In this document: positions 8,295-15,523 of the stretch, piece after piece
Layout: each line of letters begins with the position of its first letter
Position numbering within the stretch: the stretch's first letter is position 1
Assembly: GCA_009602725.1 (NCBI GenBank)
Contig: WELB01000269.1
Coordinates: forward strand, 106,912 to 122,767
Reading direction: 5' to 3'
Length of the DNA: 15,856 bases
Source: Spirogloea muscicola
Taxonomy: Eukaryota > Streptophyta > Zygnematophyceae > Spirogloeales > Spirogloeaceae
Made by a program: the position numbers and the translations under genes
The notes under the pieces: generated by a model
What the model saw: only the letters and a program-made list of their open reading frames with translations
Databases searched by the model: none
What the model was told of the DNA's origin: nothing

Positions 8295-11200
8295 ATGTCT
8301 GAGGGCGGAGCCGGGCGGAAGCGCGGCTCCGAGCGGCAGCTCACCAAGGACGACGCCGAGCTCGACGACGACGACGACGACGAGGCGCGGCCTGGTGATG
8401 AAATCCGGCGCCCGACTGCCGACTGCCGCTTTTGCCGGCGCTTCCGACCGACCGCCGAGGCGCTGGCTGAGGCTGGCCCCGCCGCCTGTGGACGCCCCGC
8501 ACGTCGTCGCGCCACAGATGGCGGCGCGCAGGCCGGGACGTTCCAGAAGGCCAGCGATGACGTCCTCGCCACCCGGCGCATCGTCAAGGCCCGGCGACCG
8601 GGAGCCCCGGCGGCGCCCGCCGCCGCCGCCGCCAACCCCTTCGCCGGTCGGTGCCCCGTCGCACAGCTCAGTGCCGCCGAGCCACCAGCCTTTGCCCTCT
8701 GGCTGGCGCCGAGAGGCTGACAGCCATTTGAGGAAGATTTTAGCAGCCAATTCATGGACAATTGATTACTTGCTACAGGAGCTTAGTGTCAGACAGTGCT
8801 GGCCATTGGTGCCGCTTGTTGGACAGTGCTGGCTGTGAGGTCCATTGGAGCCGCTCAGAGCAGCCGCTAGCTGCGGCGGCGCCCGTGAGCAATGGCTGCC
8901 AAAGCTGCTTGCTGGCTGGCCGCTCTGCAGGGATTGCGCTGGCGCCGCCACCTGCCCAGCAGCTCCCGGAGGAGGCCCACAAGCCGGAGGACGACGTGAC
9001 CCCCCCTGCGCCGGCCAGCGCCGAGGCGCGGGTGGGCACGGCCGCTATCGCGGGCGCTGACGGCGGCGACGACGACGAGGAGGTCGAGTCGAAGCCAGCC
9101 CCTGCAGCAGCAGCAGCAGGTTCCATACCGTCACCCATGGGGGGGTTGATATCTACTCCATTGGAGCAAGCAGTGCCTGAAGTAGCGCTTGTTGCCAGTG
9201 GCCGCGGTGCGTGAGCGAGTTTAGCGAATCTGCAGAAAAGCACGACATGGCTGCTCCGTCCGCTGCAGCTGCCGACCACTTACGCTACTCGTCCAGGAGA
9301 CGCTGCGCATCTCGGTTGATGGCGCCCAGCTTGTCTGCTGTCACTGGGCCAAGCACTGCAGAAGCCACCTTTACCTGCTCATGCATCGACTTCACCAGCT
9401 CCTTCATCCTGGCTACATACAGAGCCTGCTGCCAAAGTGAGCGACGGAGGGGGCGAGGACGAGCCAGAGGAGGACTGGCAAGGGGCGAAAGTGGAGGATG
9501 AAGAGAAGGACGCTGGCAATGACCGCCCGGTGGACGCAACCGAGAAGGTACACATGTGGGCAGCCCAGATTAGTGCTGAATCCCGGAACCCTTGGTCAGG
9601 AGCGAAGCTTGACACAGTGAGCTGCCAGCGCAGCTTCCCAGCAAGTCATTTGAGATTGCCAACTTCCATTCTCTGAGCACCCTGTAGGGCTGCAGGTTGC
9701 AGCTTGCTATAACCCTCAGTGCTCACACGGCCGATTTAAACCCCGTGTGCCTTGTCTTATTGGCTCTTGCCTCTCTTCATGACCACTTTGACTACTCACA
9801 TTATAAACTGCGTGTGCCTTTCAGAAGGAGGAGGGCACCAGTGGCAGCTCGGCGAAGGGATTTGCCCAGCTCTCGTCAGCCCAGAATGCTTTCTCCAACT
9901 CCTTTGGCAGGTTGCGTACCTCTGACATCTGCCCAAAATAGACGACAATGCTTCCATCTTCGCACCGGTCAGCATTGCTATTCATTTTGTGACTCTCCAT
10001 GTCATGCATTGCAGCAGTTTCGGTACGGGCTTCTCCTTTGGCAGTGGCGGCAGTGCGCCTGCATTCGGGTTCTCTGCCAACTCCTCAAGCAACTCAAACA
10101 GGTGAGCCTGACAAGGCACATCACAGAACCAGGAGGGTTCTGGTGTTACTGCCTTAGGTTCTCATGAGATTGGAGGTTCACATGACATTGTAGGAGCTGC
10201 ATTCACTGCTCCTTGCTTTGCAAGATTCTGCAGCAATTGCAGAACATGTCAGGCACTCCGCGTAAGCAGATGTGTACAACTTAAAGGCTTTAGGGTTCAG
10301 GATTTAGGATTATTATTTTGCCGCTCTCTGAGTGATCTAACCACTTTAACTGGAACTGGTCTCTTTTACTGCACAGCAATTATGCCACAAGCTTCTCTTT
10401 TGGCGGCAGCAGCGCACCAGCCTTTGGGATGTCAGCGAATAACTCAAGTGCTACGACCGCGTCTGCTTTAGGCACAGCAATGAGTGGGGCAGCCAACAGG
10501 TGACATGGATGAAAGCTGCAAGATGGTACTAGCGGATCCGGCAACCTCGTTCAATCGCCAAGCTAGTTATGGCGCCTTTGCTAAACTGAACTTGGGAAGC
10601 CTCTCAGCAGAGACATGATACCTAGTATATACTGTTGCCGTGGTGCCATTTGCAACTTTACTCATGTACATATCTCTCTGCAGCTTCCCGCCGCTGTCTA
10701 GCGTCTTTGGAAGCAACGACAAAGCACCTATACACCTCTTCGGGGCACCTGCCGTTCCATCAGGGCCTGTGGCCAGTGCTCCTGCTCCTGCTACTGTCAC
10801 GCTGTCTGAGGTCCCCACAGAGACTGGTCAGTGCGTTTGTCCTGATAAAACGTCTTGCTCCAATGTTGCTCATCAAGCCGCTTAATGTACTGTCGCACAT
10901 CCTTCGCACACTTTCACTTTCACTTCCACCTACACTGGTCAGGCCGCCAGCCACCTTAAGTAGCATTGTTGGTCAATAATACAGACCTGCAGTCACGTGA
11001 ATTACAGCAGTGGTTGCCTTGGTTGCAGGGGAGGAGAATGAGAAGGTGGAATTCTCAGCGGAATCCAGTCTTTTTGAGTTTGTGGAAGGAGGGCGGTGGA
11101 GAGAGCGTGGGAGGGGAGAGTTACGGTTAGCTTTCCTCCAATTTGTCCACAGACAGCCAATGTTTTGTAGATTTCCAGCATTCTGTGATTGGGCTTTCAA

Positions 11201-11951
11201 GAATCTGACGCCTCCCGACTCTCCATTGGAGTGGCAGGGCTTCTAGGAGTCATCCTTTAGCCACCAACTCATAGCCACCTGTAGACACCAGTCTCTAGCC
11301 ACCAGCTTCTGGGAACCATGGGTAAGTCACTAATGGTATCGTGTCAATCGATGATATTCCAGGCTCAACATACCAGAGGAGTTGGATCGCCCTGCAAGGC
11401 TTGTCATGCGGGCCAAGGGGAACTTCAGGCTGTTGCTGAATGCCAACCTCTTTGCTGACATCAAGCTCACAAGAATGGAAGGACGTGGAGTGAGCTTCGC
11501 ATGCTTCAACAGGTGAGCCACAGAGGCCACTGGAAACTGGACTCTGAAAGAAGGATGCATTGAGGTCAGCCTTGTTGCCTTTTATATGTAGGATGTCAGC
11601 TGCTGTGGGAGCTCATGGTGGGTACAGTAAGCTGAAGTGAATATTGTGTGGGGTTTGTGATCGTGCAGTATTGGCGAAGAAGCAAGTGCTCCTGGGCCAG
11701 TCACCTTCGCTGTCAAATTCAAGGAGCCCGGCATTGCGTCGGGCTTCGTCTCCATGGTGGAGGCCCACAAGAGCAGGGGAATAGGTGGCAAGGCGGACAG
11801 CCCGACTGCCCAAGGAGAGGTTGTTGAGGGGCAGGCAGGCGAGAAGCTCACATCAGAGCCTGCATCAGTAGAGGGCCTGGAAAAGCCAGAGCTTGACGAG
11901 GCACCCAAAGGCTCGGTGATAGATGACGACAATGGAAAGGTAGAGGATTGA
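8295..11951 (+). CDS. NUP50: Nup50-type nucleoporin with FG repeats and Ran-binding domain
   Basis: Eleven exons: 8295-8394, 8518-8646, 8931-9119, 9423-9547, 9825-9910, 10015-10101, 10377-10499, 10684-10826, 11029-11125, 11363-11512, 11669-11951. All introns are GT-AG with matching phases, totalling 1512 nt (503 residues plus TGA). The basic N terminus [13 protein letters not shown], a poly-Asp run, [20 protein letters not shown] and [12 protein letters not shown] match the Nup50 importin-alpha/NUP50 domain. Residues about 182-320 include [15 protein letters not shown] and eight FG dipeptides (SFSFGG, APAFG types). The C terminus is a RanBP1-type Ran-binding domain (about 328-440) with [52 protein letters not shown] and GVSFACFN. 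It is expected at the nuclear basket, aiding importin-alpha/beta cargo release and recycling with RanGTP. The acidic tail after about residue 440 is variable. Intron 1 (8395-8517) is the least certain call: its 123 nt are in frame without a stop, so retention would also translate. Confidence 0.93.
8395..8517 (+). other. Candidate retained intron 1 of NUP50 (123 nt, open frame)
   Basis: The donor GTGATG follows CCTG at 8394 and the acceptor is CCACAG at 8517. The length is a multiple of three and the frame has no stop. Splicing gives ...[17 protein letters not shown]; retention inserts 41 residues containing CRFCRRF. The family aligns better without it, because the acidic segment then runs directly into GTFxxAS. 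Confidence 0.6.
9285..9407 (-). other. Antisense 40-codon open frame inside NUP50 intron 3
   Basis: On the minus strand an ATG at 9407 opens a frame ending in TAG at 9285. It reads [18 protein letters not shown]..., ending [11 protein letters not shown]. It is amphipathic and charged, with mostly G/C third positions, unlike typical intron sequence. An acceptor-like GGCAGCAG sits just upstream (minus strand, near 9430), so it could be a terminal exon. I recognise no family. It may also be chance, or a relic of another gene. Confidence 0.3.
10289..10311 (+). repeat. Degenerate telomere-like heptamers in NUP50 intron 6
   Basis: Three consecutive 7-mers, TTTAGGG, TTCAGGA and TTTAGGA, match the TTTAGGG telomere repeat of many plants and trebouxiophyte algae at 7, 5 and 6 of 7 positions. 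The tract is short and may be coincidental. Confidence 0.35.
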
Positions 11952-12190
11952 GACGCCCGACAAGATCTAGGTGCTCGTGTGCTTGCCAGCTAGGCCACTG
12001 GCTGGTGATGTGATGGCCGTTGTGAGCAACAGTGCGCCAACCTTGGCTCATAGCGTGTCTCTGTGAGAGCAGGCTTAGAACAGCCAAGAATAGTTGACCA
12101 GGTCATTTTCATGACAGTGAATGTTGCTGGGCGGAAGTACGCCACAGCATGTCCCGCGCCCTCTTCACCGGGCAGTGAAAGGCAAAATTC

Positions 12191-12268
12191 TGAAATGGAA
12201 ATGGAAACGGAAAGGAATGGAAACGGAAATGGCAATGGAATGGAATGCAAATGGTGATGGAAAATGGA
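12191..12268 (+). repeat. Purine-rich ATGGAA/ACGGAA degenerate repeat
   Basis: Roughly 78 bases are built from imperfect 5-7-mers such as ATGGAA, ACGGAA, AGGAATGGAA and ATGGCA, almost all purine on the plus strand. The tract lies about 240 bp past the NUP50 stop, possibly within its 3' UTR. A reading frame through it gives EMEMETERNGNGNGN, a composition artefact. Confidence 0.8.
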
Positions 12269-13200
12269 CTGGGGGAATACGGGAAAATGCAGCGCTCACC
12301 ATTTACCTTCCTTTTATACTGCACATTGCACGTCAACTTTTACACTGGCAATATCATAGCAATGCTGTAGACGACCATGAAACTGAGTCCTCTATTTGGC
12401 TGCCAAGTAGCAGGCTGCGCTTGCATGCCAGTCAACCTGTGCAGCTCAGCAGCTCTTATCCATGGCCCCTGCATATAGCTTGGAAGAGATGCTCTTGGCT
12501 CTGGCAAAAGCAGACAAGCGACTTGCATGTCACAGCAGGGCTGTGCCATTGATGGGCAGGCCCTATGGATACCCTCAAACTTGTCGGTCTGGCAGTAGGT
12601 CCATGAGGCCTTTGGGGCTCGGTGGTTTGACCACCTGTGCCCGGCACGGGCAACGAGCACGAATAACAGCAGCCAAGGGAGCGGAGAAGCCAGATATGGT
12701 TGCCACAGGCTCTTTCGCCCGTGTATCCAGCATGCGTCTCTCTTTTGCTCCCGCGTTCCCTGACTTTTGCCTTGCATTTGTACGCAGGCATGGGCGGGCC
12801 GTGCACATTACCTCCTAAGGCTGCAGTGCTGGTGTGCAACGAAGTACCCTTCCGGTGACAAGGTTGTGTCAGGCTGACCAATGGCTTGTGTGCATTTGTT
12901 CTTGTGAAGTCTGAAATGGTATCACGGCCAACGAAGGACCTCCTCTTCCATGTTGCAGGCTAGTCTTTGATTCTTTATTGCTCTGCCCTTGTGGCCCTCA
13001 GGCAGTACGAAGTCGTCTATAATTCTCTGCTGTCATACCCACGTAGCTTGTCACTGCATGGCAGCATAAACCTCCACCAATAGACATTGTAGAAGAAGTG
13101 CTTCTATGGCCATCCCCTCCATGGCATCTTTGATTATGTATTCCTGACCCGGGAGCTGATACACTTGCTATGGTGGGTCTTACTGGCCTGGATACAAGCG

Positions 13201-13248
13201 TTCAGCCAACGGGCTGAAGCTAAAGCTTGGCTTGGCTAAAGCCAAGCT
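13201..13248. repeat. Two adjacent perfect hairpins
   Basis: TTCAGCC at 13201-13207 pairs with GGCTGAA at 13212-13218 (loop AACG). Five bases on, AGCTTGGCT at 13224-13232 pairs with AGCCAAGCT at 13240-13248. An alternative inner stem is CTTGGCT / AGCCAAG with a 2-nt loop. The cluster of retrotransposon ends begins about 90 bp downstream. No terminator or RNA-gene context is evident. Confidence 0.7.
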
Positions 13249-13338
13249 GACTGAAGATTGTGACCTGCCTGATTGAGCATGCAAAGGACGAGCGGATGCC
13301 TGGGGCGACCACTTACGTCATCCTTTCTTTCAGGCCCC

Positions 13339-13440
13339 TTTGTAGCTGCTAACGCTTGTAGGATCCTCCGAACCTTTGTCAATCCTTTTTGGGCTGGCTT
13401 TTCGCAGCCCTTGCCCCCATGGGAGTGCCACGTCTTTCTT
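13339..13440 (+). mobile_element. Non-LTR retrotransposon copy 1: 3' UTR fragment
   Basis: This fragment starts with the family's TTGTAGCTGCT block, just after the position of the stop codon in fuller copies. It continues through TTTGTCAATCCTTTTT and the hairpin GGGCTG/CAGCCC (13391-13410), and ends at CGTCTTTCTT, the shared 3' terminus. It has no coding part, so it is a severely 5'-truncated insertion. No clear target-site duplication was found. Confidence 0.65.
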
Positions 13441-13633
13441 TGGCTCGAATAGTGTGTTGGCTCGGCTTGGACCCCATTCTCACATCATGCGCACCGCGCA
13501 CCTTCTCTCTTTGGCCAATGTGGCGCCTGTGTCGCACTTGCTATGCGCCTGCTTCGCTGCAGCATGGCGCTTCGTCCTCGCTGCCCCAAGGACGTGGGGC
13601 CTGGGCAAGCCAACAACGGCACAGGATTATGTC

Positions 13634-13659
13634 TGACGTCCCACATTGACGTCCCACAT
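13634..13659. repeat. Exact tandem 13-bp duplication
   Basis: TGACGTCCCACAT occurs twice, back to back, at 13634-13646 and 13647-13659. It lies about 12 bp left of the target-site duplication of retrotransposon copy 2. It may be a small duplication scar from an earlier insertion or repair event. Confidence 0.9.
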
Positions 13660-13682
13660 CTAGTGCAGGAAGACTGCAAAGG

Positions 13683-13932
13683 AAGAAGGATGCTTCCATG
13701 GGAGGGCAATGACTGAGGGAGGCCAGCCCAGAACAAAGAATGAACAAAGTTCGAAGGGGCCAGGGAAGCGCAAAAGCACCTAGGGAATCAAGAAGCTACA
13801 AAGCACTCAGTAACCCCTATTGAGCAGCCGCAGGTCGGAGAAACTGGTCTCCTAATAGGGGGTCCCCTGGCCAGGGCCAGAGGCTGCAGCTAAGGCACGA
13901 CCGACAGGCAGATGCAGCGCACGTGAAACAGT
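13683..13932 (-). mobile_element. Non-LTR retrotransposon copy 2, 250 bp, with 11-bp target-site duplication
   Basis: This 5'-truncated copy is in minus orientation. It begins inside the coding tail (RALHLPVGRALAAASGPGQ) and reaches the family stop TGA at 13809-13807 after LRLLNRGY. It then carries the 3' UTR with a decayed hairpin near 13710-13732, and ends in TCCTTCTT at 13683. An in-frame TAG interrupts the tail (CAG in copy 3). GACTGCAAAGG at 13672-13682 and 13933-13943 is identical and flush with both ends. This is the expected product of target-primed reverse transcription. Confidence 0.85.
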
Positions 13933-14114
13933 GACTGCAAAGGCAGGCACTGAGTTGCTGGCTTCCGTGTGTCGAATTTGTAGCTCATCCTGATCGCAGA
14001 TGGCAGTCGTGTGTTTTCTGTTACAATGCAATACAGTTGCTGACTCGCGGTTACCGAGTGGCTTACTAGCGGCCAGTCGCTTTGTTGAGCAGAAGCAGTC
14101 CCTTCTGATAGAAG

Positions 14115-14359
14115 AAGAAAGACGCTTCCAGGAAAGGGCGGTAGCTGGGAGAGGCCAGCCCAGACAAAAGAAGAACAAAGGTCAAAGAAATTGCTCGCCC
14201 AGGGGCCAGGGAAGCGCTATTCACACAGGGAGTCAAGTAGCAACGAACACTCAGTAAGCCCTGCTAAGCAGCCGCAGGTCGGAGAAATTGGTATCCTGGT
14301 AGCGGGTCCACTGGCCAGGGCCAGAGGCTGCAGCTAAGGCACGACCGGCACGCAGATAC
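14115..14359 (-). mobile_element. Non-LTR retrotransposon copy 3, probably split by copy 4
   Basis: Minus orientation. The coding tail YLRAGRALAAASGPGQ, then RYQDTNFSDLRLLSRAY, is uninterrupted to the stop at 14251-14253. The 3' UTR follows with a hairpin (14144-14159), ending at AAGAAAGA, i.e. TCTTTCTT on the minus strand, at 14115. Upstream, the coding frame breaks at GATAC where copy 4 starts. Joining to the GATAC at 14849-14853 restores a LYLRAGRA reading that matches LHLRAGRA in other copies, so copy 4 probably inserted here. Confidence 0.75.
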
Positions 14360-14848
14360 AGCGCTGTGGGGCGCTGGGCGCTCGGTGGCTCGAGCTGCTC
14401 ACCCAGCTCGCCCGCCACACTATCGCCTGTCGCTTCCATGGGGAGCCGGTCGACTTTCCTGCAGCCGGGTCGCTGGCGCAAGTGTAGCGAATGCGCCTGG
14501 CCGTCTCGCTGCAGAGGTCTATGGCCCGGGCGTTGCACCTTCGTGCCGGCAGAGCCCTCGCTGCTGCCTCTGGCTCTGGCCAGGGGGACCCACTTCAACG
14601 AGCCTAGCATCTCCAACCTGCGGCTGCTTAGCAGAAGAAAGAGCTCGCCCATAGAAGAGAGGGGCTGGCAGAAGCCAGCCAAAAAGAATGGACAAAATTC
14701 AAAGAGCTACTTAGCAGAGGTTACTGAGTGATTCGTAGCTGCTTTGTTTCTGTTTCTTAGCGCTTCCCCTGGCCCCCTTCTCGTATTTTGTTCATTATTT
14801 TTCGGGCTGGTTTTTCCAGCCCCTATTCTCAATGGGCGAGCACTTGTT
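14360..14848 (+). mobile_element. Non-LTR retrotransposon copy 4, with a nested fragment
   Basis: Plus orientation. From 14362 the frame reads RCGALGARWLELLTQLARH, then FPAAGSLAQV, an in-frame TAG at 14485-14487, and RMRLAVSLQRSMARALHLRAG. This is the C-terminal tail typical of non-LTR retrotransposon proteins after the endonuclease domain. The stop region is at 14725-14727. The 3' UTR has a perfect 7-bp hairpin (14804-14822) and ends near 14848. A 71-nt piece of another copy interrupts it at 14635-14705. GATACA (14355-14360, 14849-14854) may be a short target-site duplication. It is a pseudogenised copy. Confidence 0.8.
14635..14717 (-). mobile_element. Nested 71-nt 3' fragment with 12-bp target-site duplication
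   Basis: The uninterrupted family sequence is GCTGCTTAGCAG followed directly by GGGTTACTGAG. In copy 4 these are separated by 14635-14705. That insert is the same family's extreme 3' UTR in the opposite orientation: TTTTGTCCATTCTTTTTGG, a hairpin of GGCTGGC/GCCAGCC (14663-14680), and the TCTTTCTT terminus. The flanks GCTGCTTAGCAG (14623-14634) and GCTACTTAGCAG (14706-14717) match at 11 of 12 bases, as for a target-site duplication. Confidence 0.8.
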
Positions 14849-14869
14849 GATACAATGGAAAGCGCGGCC

Positions 14870-15338
14870 AGATTGACTGGTGGCTGGGAAAGGCCAGCCC
14901 AAAAGAATGGACATGGTCTGAGAGAGCTTGAGTGCGAACGACTAGGACCTAGACATCAGCCAGGGAACGCTCAGTAACCTCTAGACAGGAGATGCAGATC
15001 CGAGTAGCTGGTGGAAAGACGTCGCCCTGACGGAAGCCGGAGGCCGCCGCCAAAGCTCGGCCTGCGCGCAAGTGAACCGCGAAGGCGAGGGACCGCTGCA
15101 TCGAGACGGCCAAACGCATACGGAACACCTGAGCGAGGGACCCGGCTACGTTGAAGCCGGGCTGCTCGCCCTGCTGCCCGAGGCGGCGGGCCGCTGCACG
15201 CCGCACCAGGCGGTGGAGCAAGTCAAGCCCATTTGGAGCCAAAGGCTCCGTGCACGTCCACTGCCAGTGGAACGAACTCGTCGCCCACCGGGTGGTCAGA
15301 GTACTTCCGTTCCTTCTCGCTTTTGGCTTTTGCCCCAC
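14870..15338 (-). mobile_element. Non-LTR retrotransposon copy 5: longest visible coding tail, frameshifted
   Basis: Minus orientation. From 15333 the frame reads AKAKSEKERKYSDHPVGDEF, then VPLAVDVHGAFGSKWA and a stop near 15228. After a frameshift it continues as LLHRLVRRAAARR, then AGSLAQVFRMRLAVSMQRSL and AFAVHLRAGRALAAASG. A second frameshift leads to YSDLHLLSRGY and TGA (14973-14971). The F-x-PLAV-x-V/T-x-G-x-G block followed by a helical RL-V-LQR tail is the usual extreme C terminus of retrotransposon proteins that carry a C-terminal endonuclease. The 3' UTR hairpin is at 14882-14899. The exact ends are uncertain because the 3' terminus abuts copies 3 and 4. Confidence 0.8.
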
Positions 15339-15360
15339 CCACCTACCCTGTTAGGTCGCA

Positions 15361-15430
15361 GGCGCCGCCGCCGCCGCCGCCGCCCCTCCTACACCCCGGG
15401 CCGCCGCCGGCGTCGCTGCCGGCGGCGCCC
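15361..15430. repeat. GC-rich CCG trinucleotide tract
   Basis: A run of CGC/CCG triplets at about 15363-15384, then a looser GCC/CGG-rich stretch to 15430, separates copy 5 from copy 6. This is simple-sequence DNA with no coding evidence. Confidence 0.8.
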
Positions 15431-15434
15431 GCCA

Positions 15435-15523
15435 AAGAAAGAAAGCAGCTACAAATTACTCAGTAACCCCTGCTAAGCAGCCGCAAATCAGAGAGGCTAG
15501 GGTCCTGGAAGTGGGTCCCCTGG
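15435..15523 (-). mobile_element. Non-LTR retrotransposon copy 6: 89-bp 3' end with shortened 3' UTR
   Basis: Minus orientation. The copy begins at CCAGGGGACCCACTTCC, encodes DPSLSDLRLLSRGY with the stop at 15462-15460, and runs through TTTGTAGCTGC directly into TTTCTTTCTT at 15435. About 100 bases of 3' UTR found in other copies, including the hairpin, are missing. At its right end it meets the oppositely oriented copy 7 around 15520-15524. Confidence 0.75.

Larger units (their letters stand above)
11952..13338. other. Gene-poor flank between NUP50 and the retrotransposon cluster
   Basis: About 1.4 kb follows the NUP50 stop. The first part is presumably a 3' UTR. Open frames up to 145 codons exist on both strands (for example 12340-12777 minus), but none shows a known motif, splice structure or coding-like composition. 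The recognisable structures are a purine-rich repeat (12191-12268) and two adjacent hairpins (13201-13248). No RNA gene was seen. Confidence 0.6.

Noticed and set aside
8081-8761. 226-codon minus-strand frame opposite NUP50 exons 1-2
   Set aside because: It is an Arg/Ala/Ser-rich shadow of a GC-rich coding strand with no motif.
12340-12818. Overlapping frames of 118-145 codons on both strands in the NUP50 downstream flank
   Set aside because: No recognisable family, no splice support, and neither strand has coding-like periodicity. They are treated as non-coding.
13376-13649. Two overlapping 86-codon plus-strand frames
   Set aside because: They start inside the retrotransposon 3' UTR hairpin fragment and have no protein resemblance.
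14040-14075. Possible additional plus-oriented 3' end (GGTTACCGAGTGGCTTACT resembles GGTTACTGAGTG)
   Set aside because: The similarity covers under 20 bases and no hairpin or TTTCTT terminus follows in the right place.
13391-14899. Hairpins of the repeat cluster as bacterial rho-independent terminators
   Set aside because: The context is a eukaryotic retrotransposon 3' UTR; the stems recur in both orientations with the element and are not placed after bacterial-type genes.
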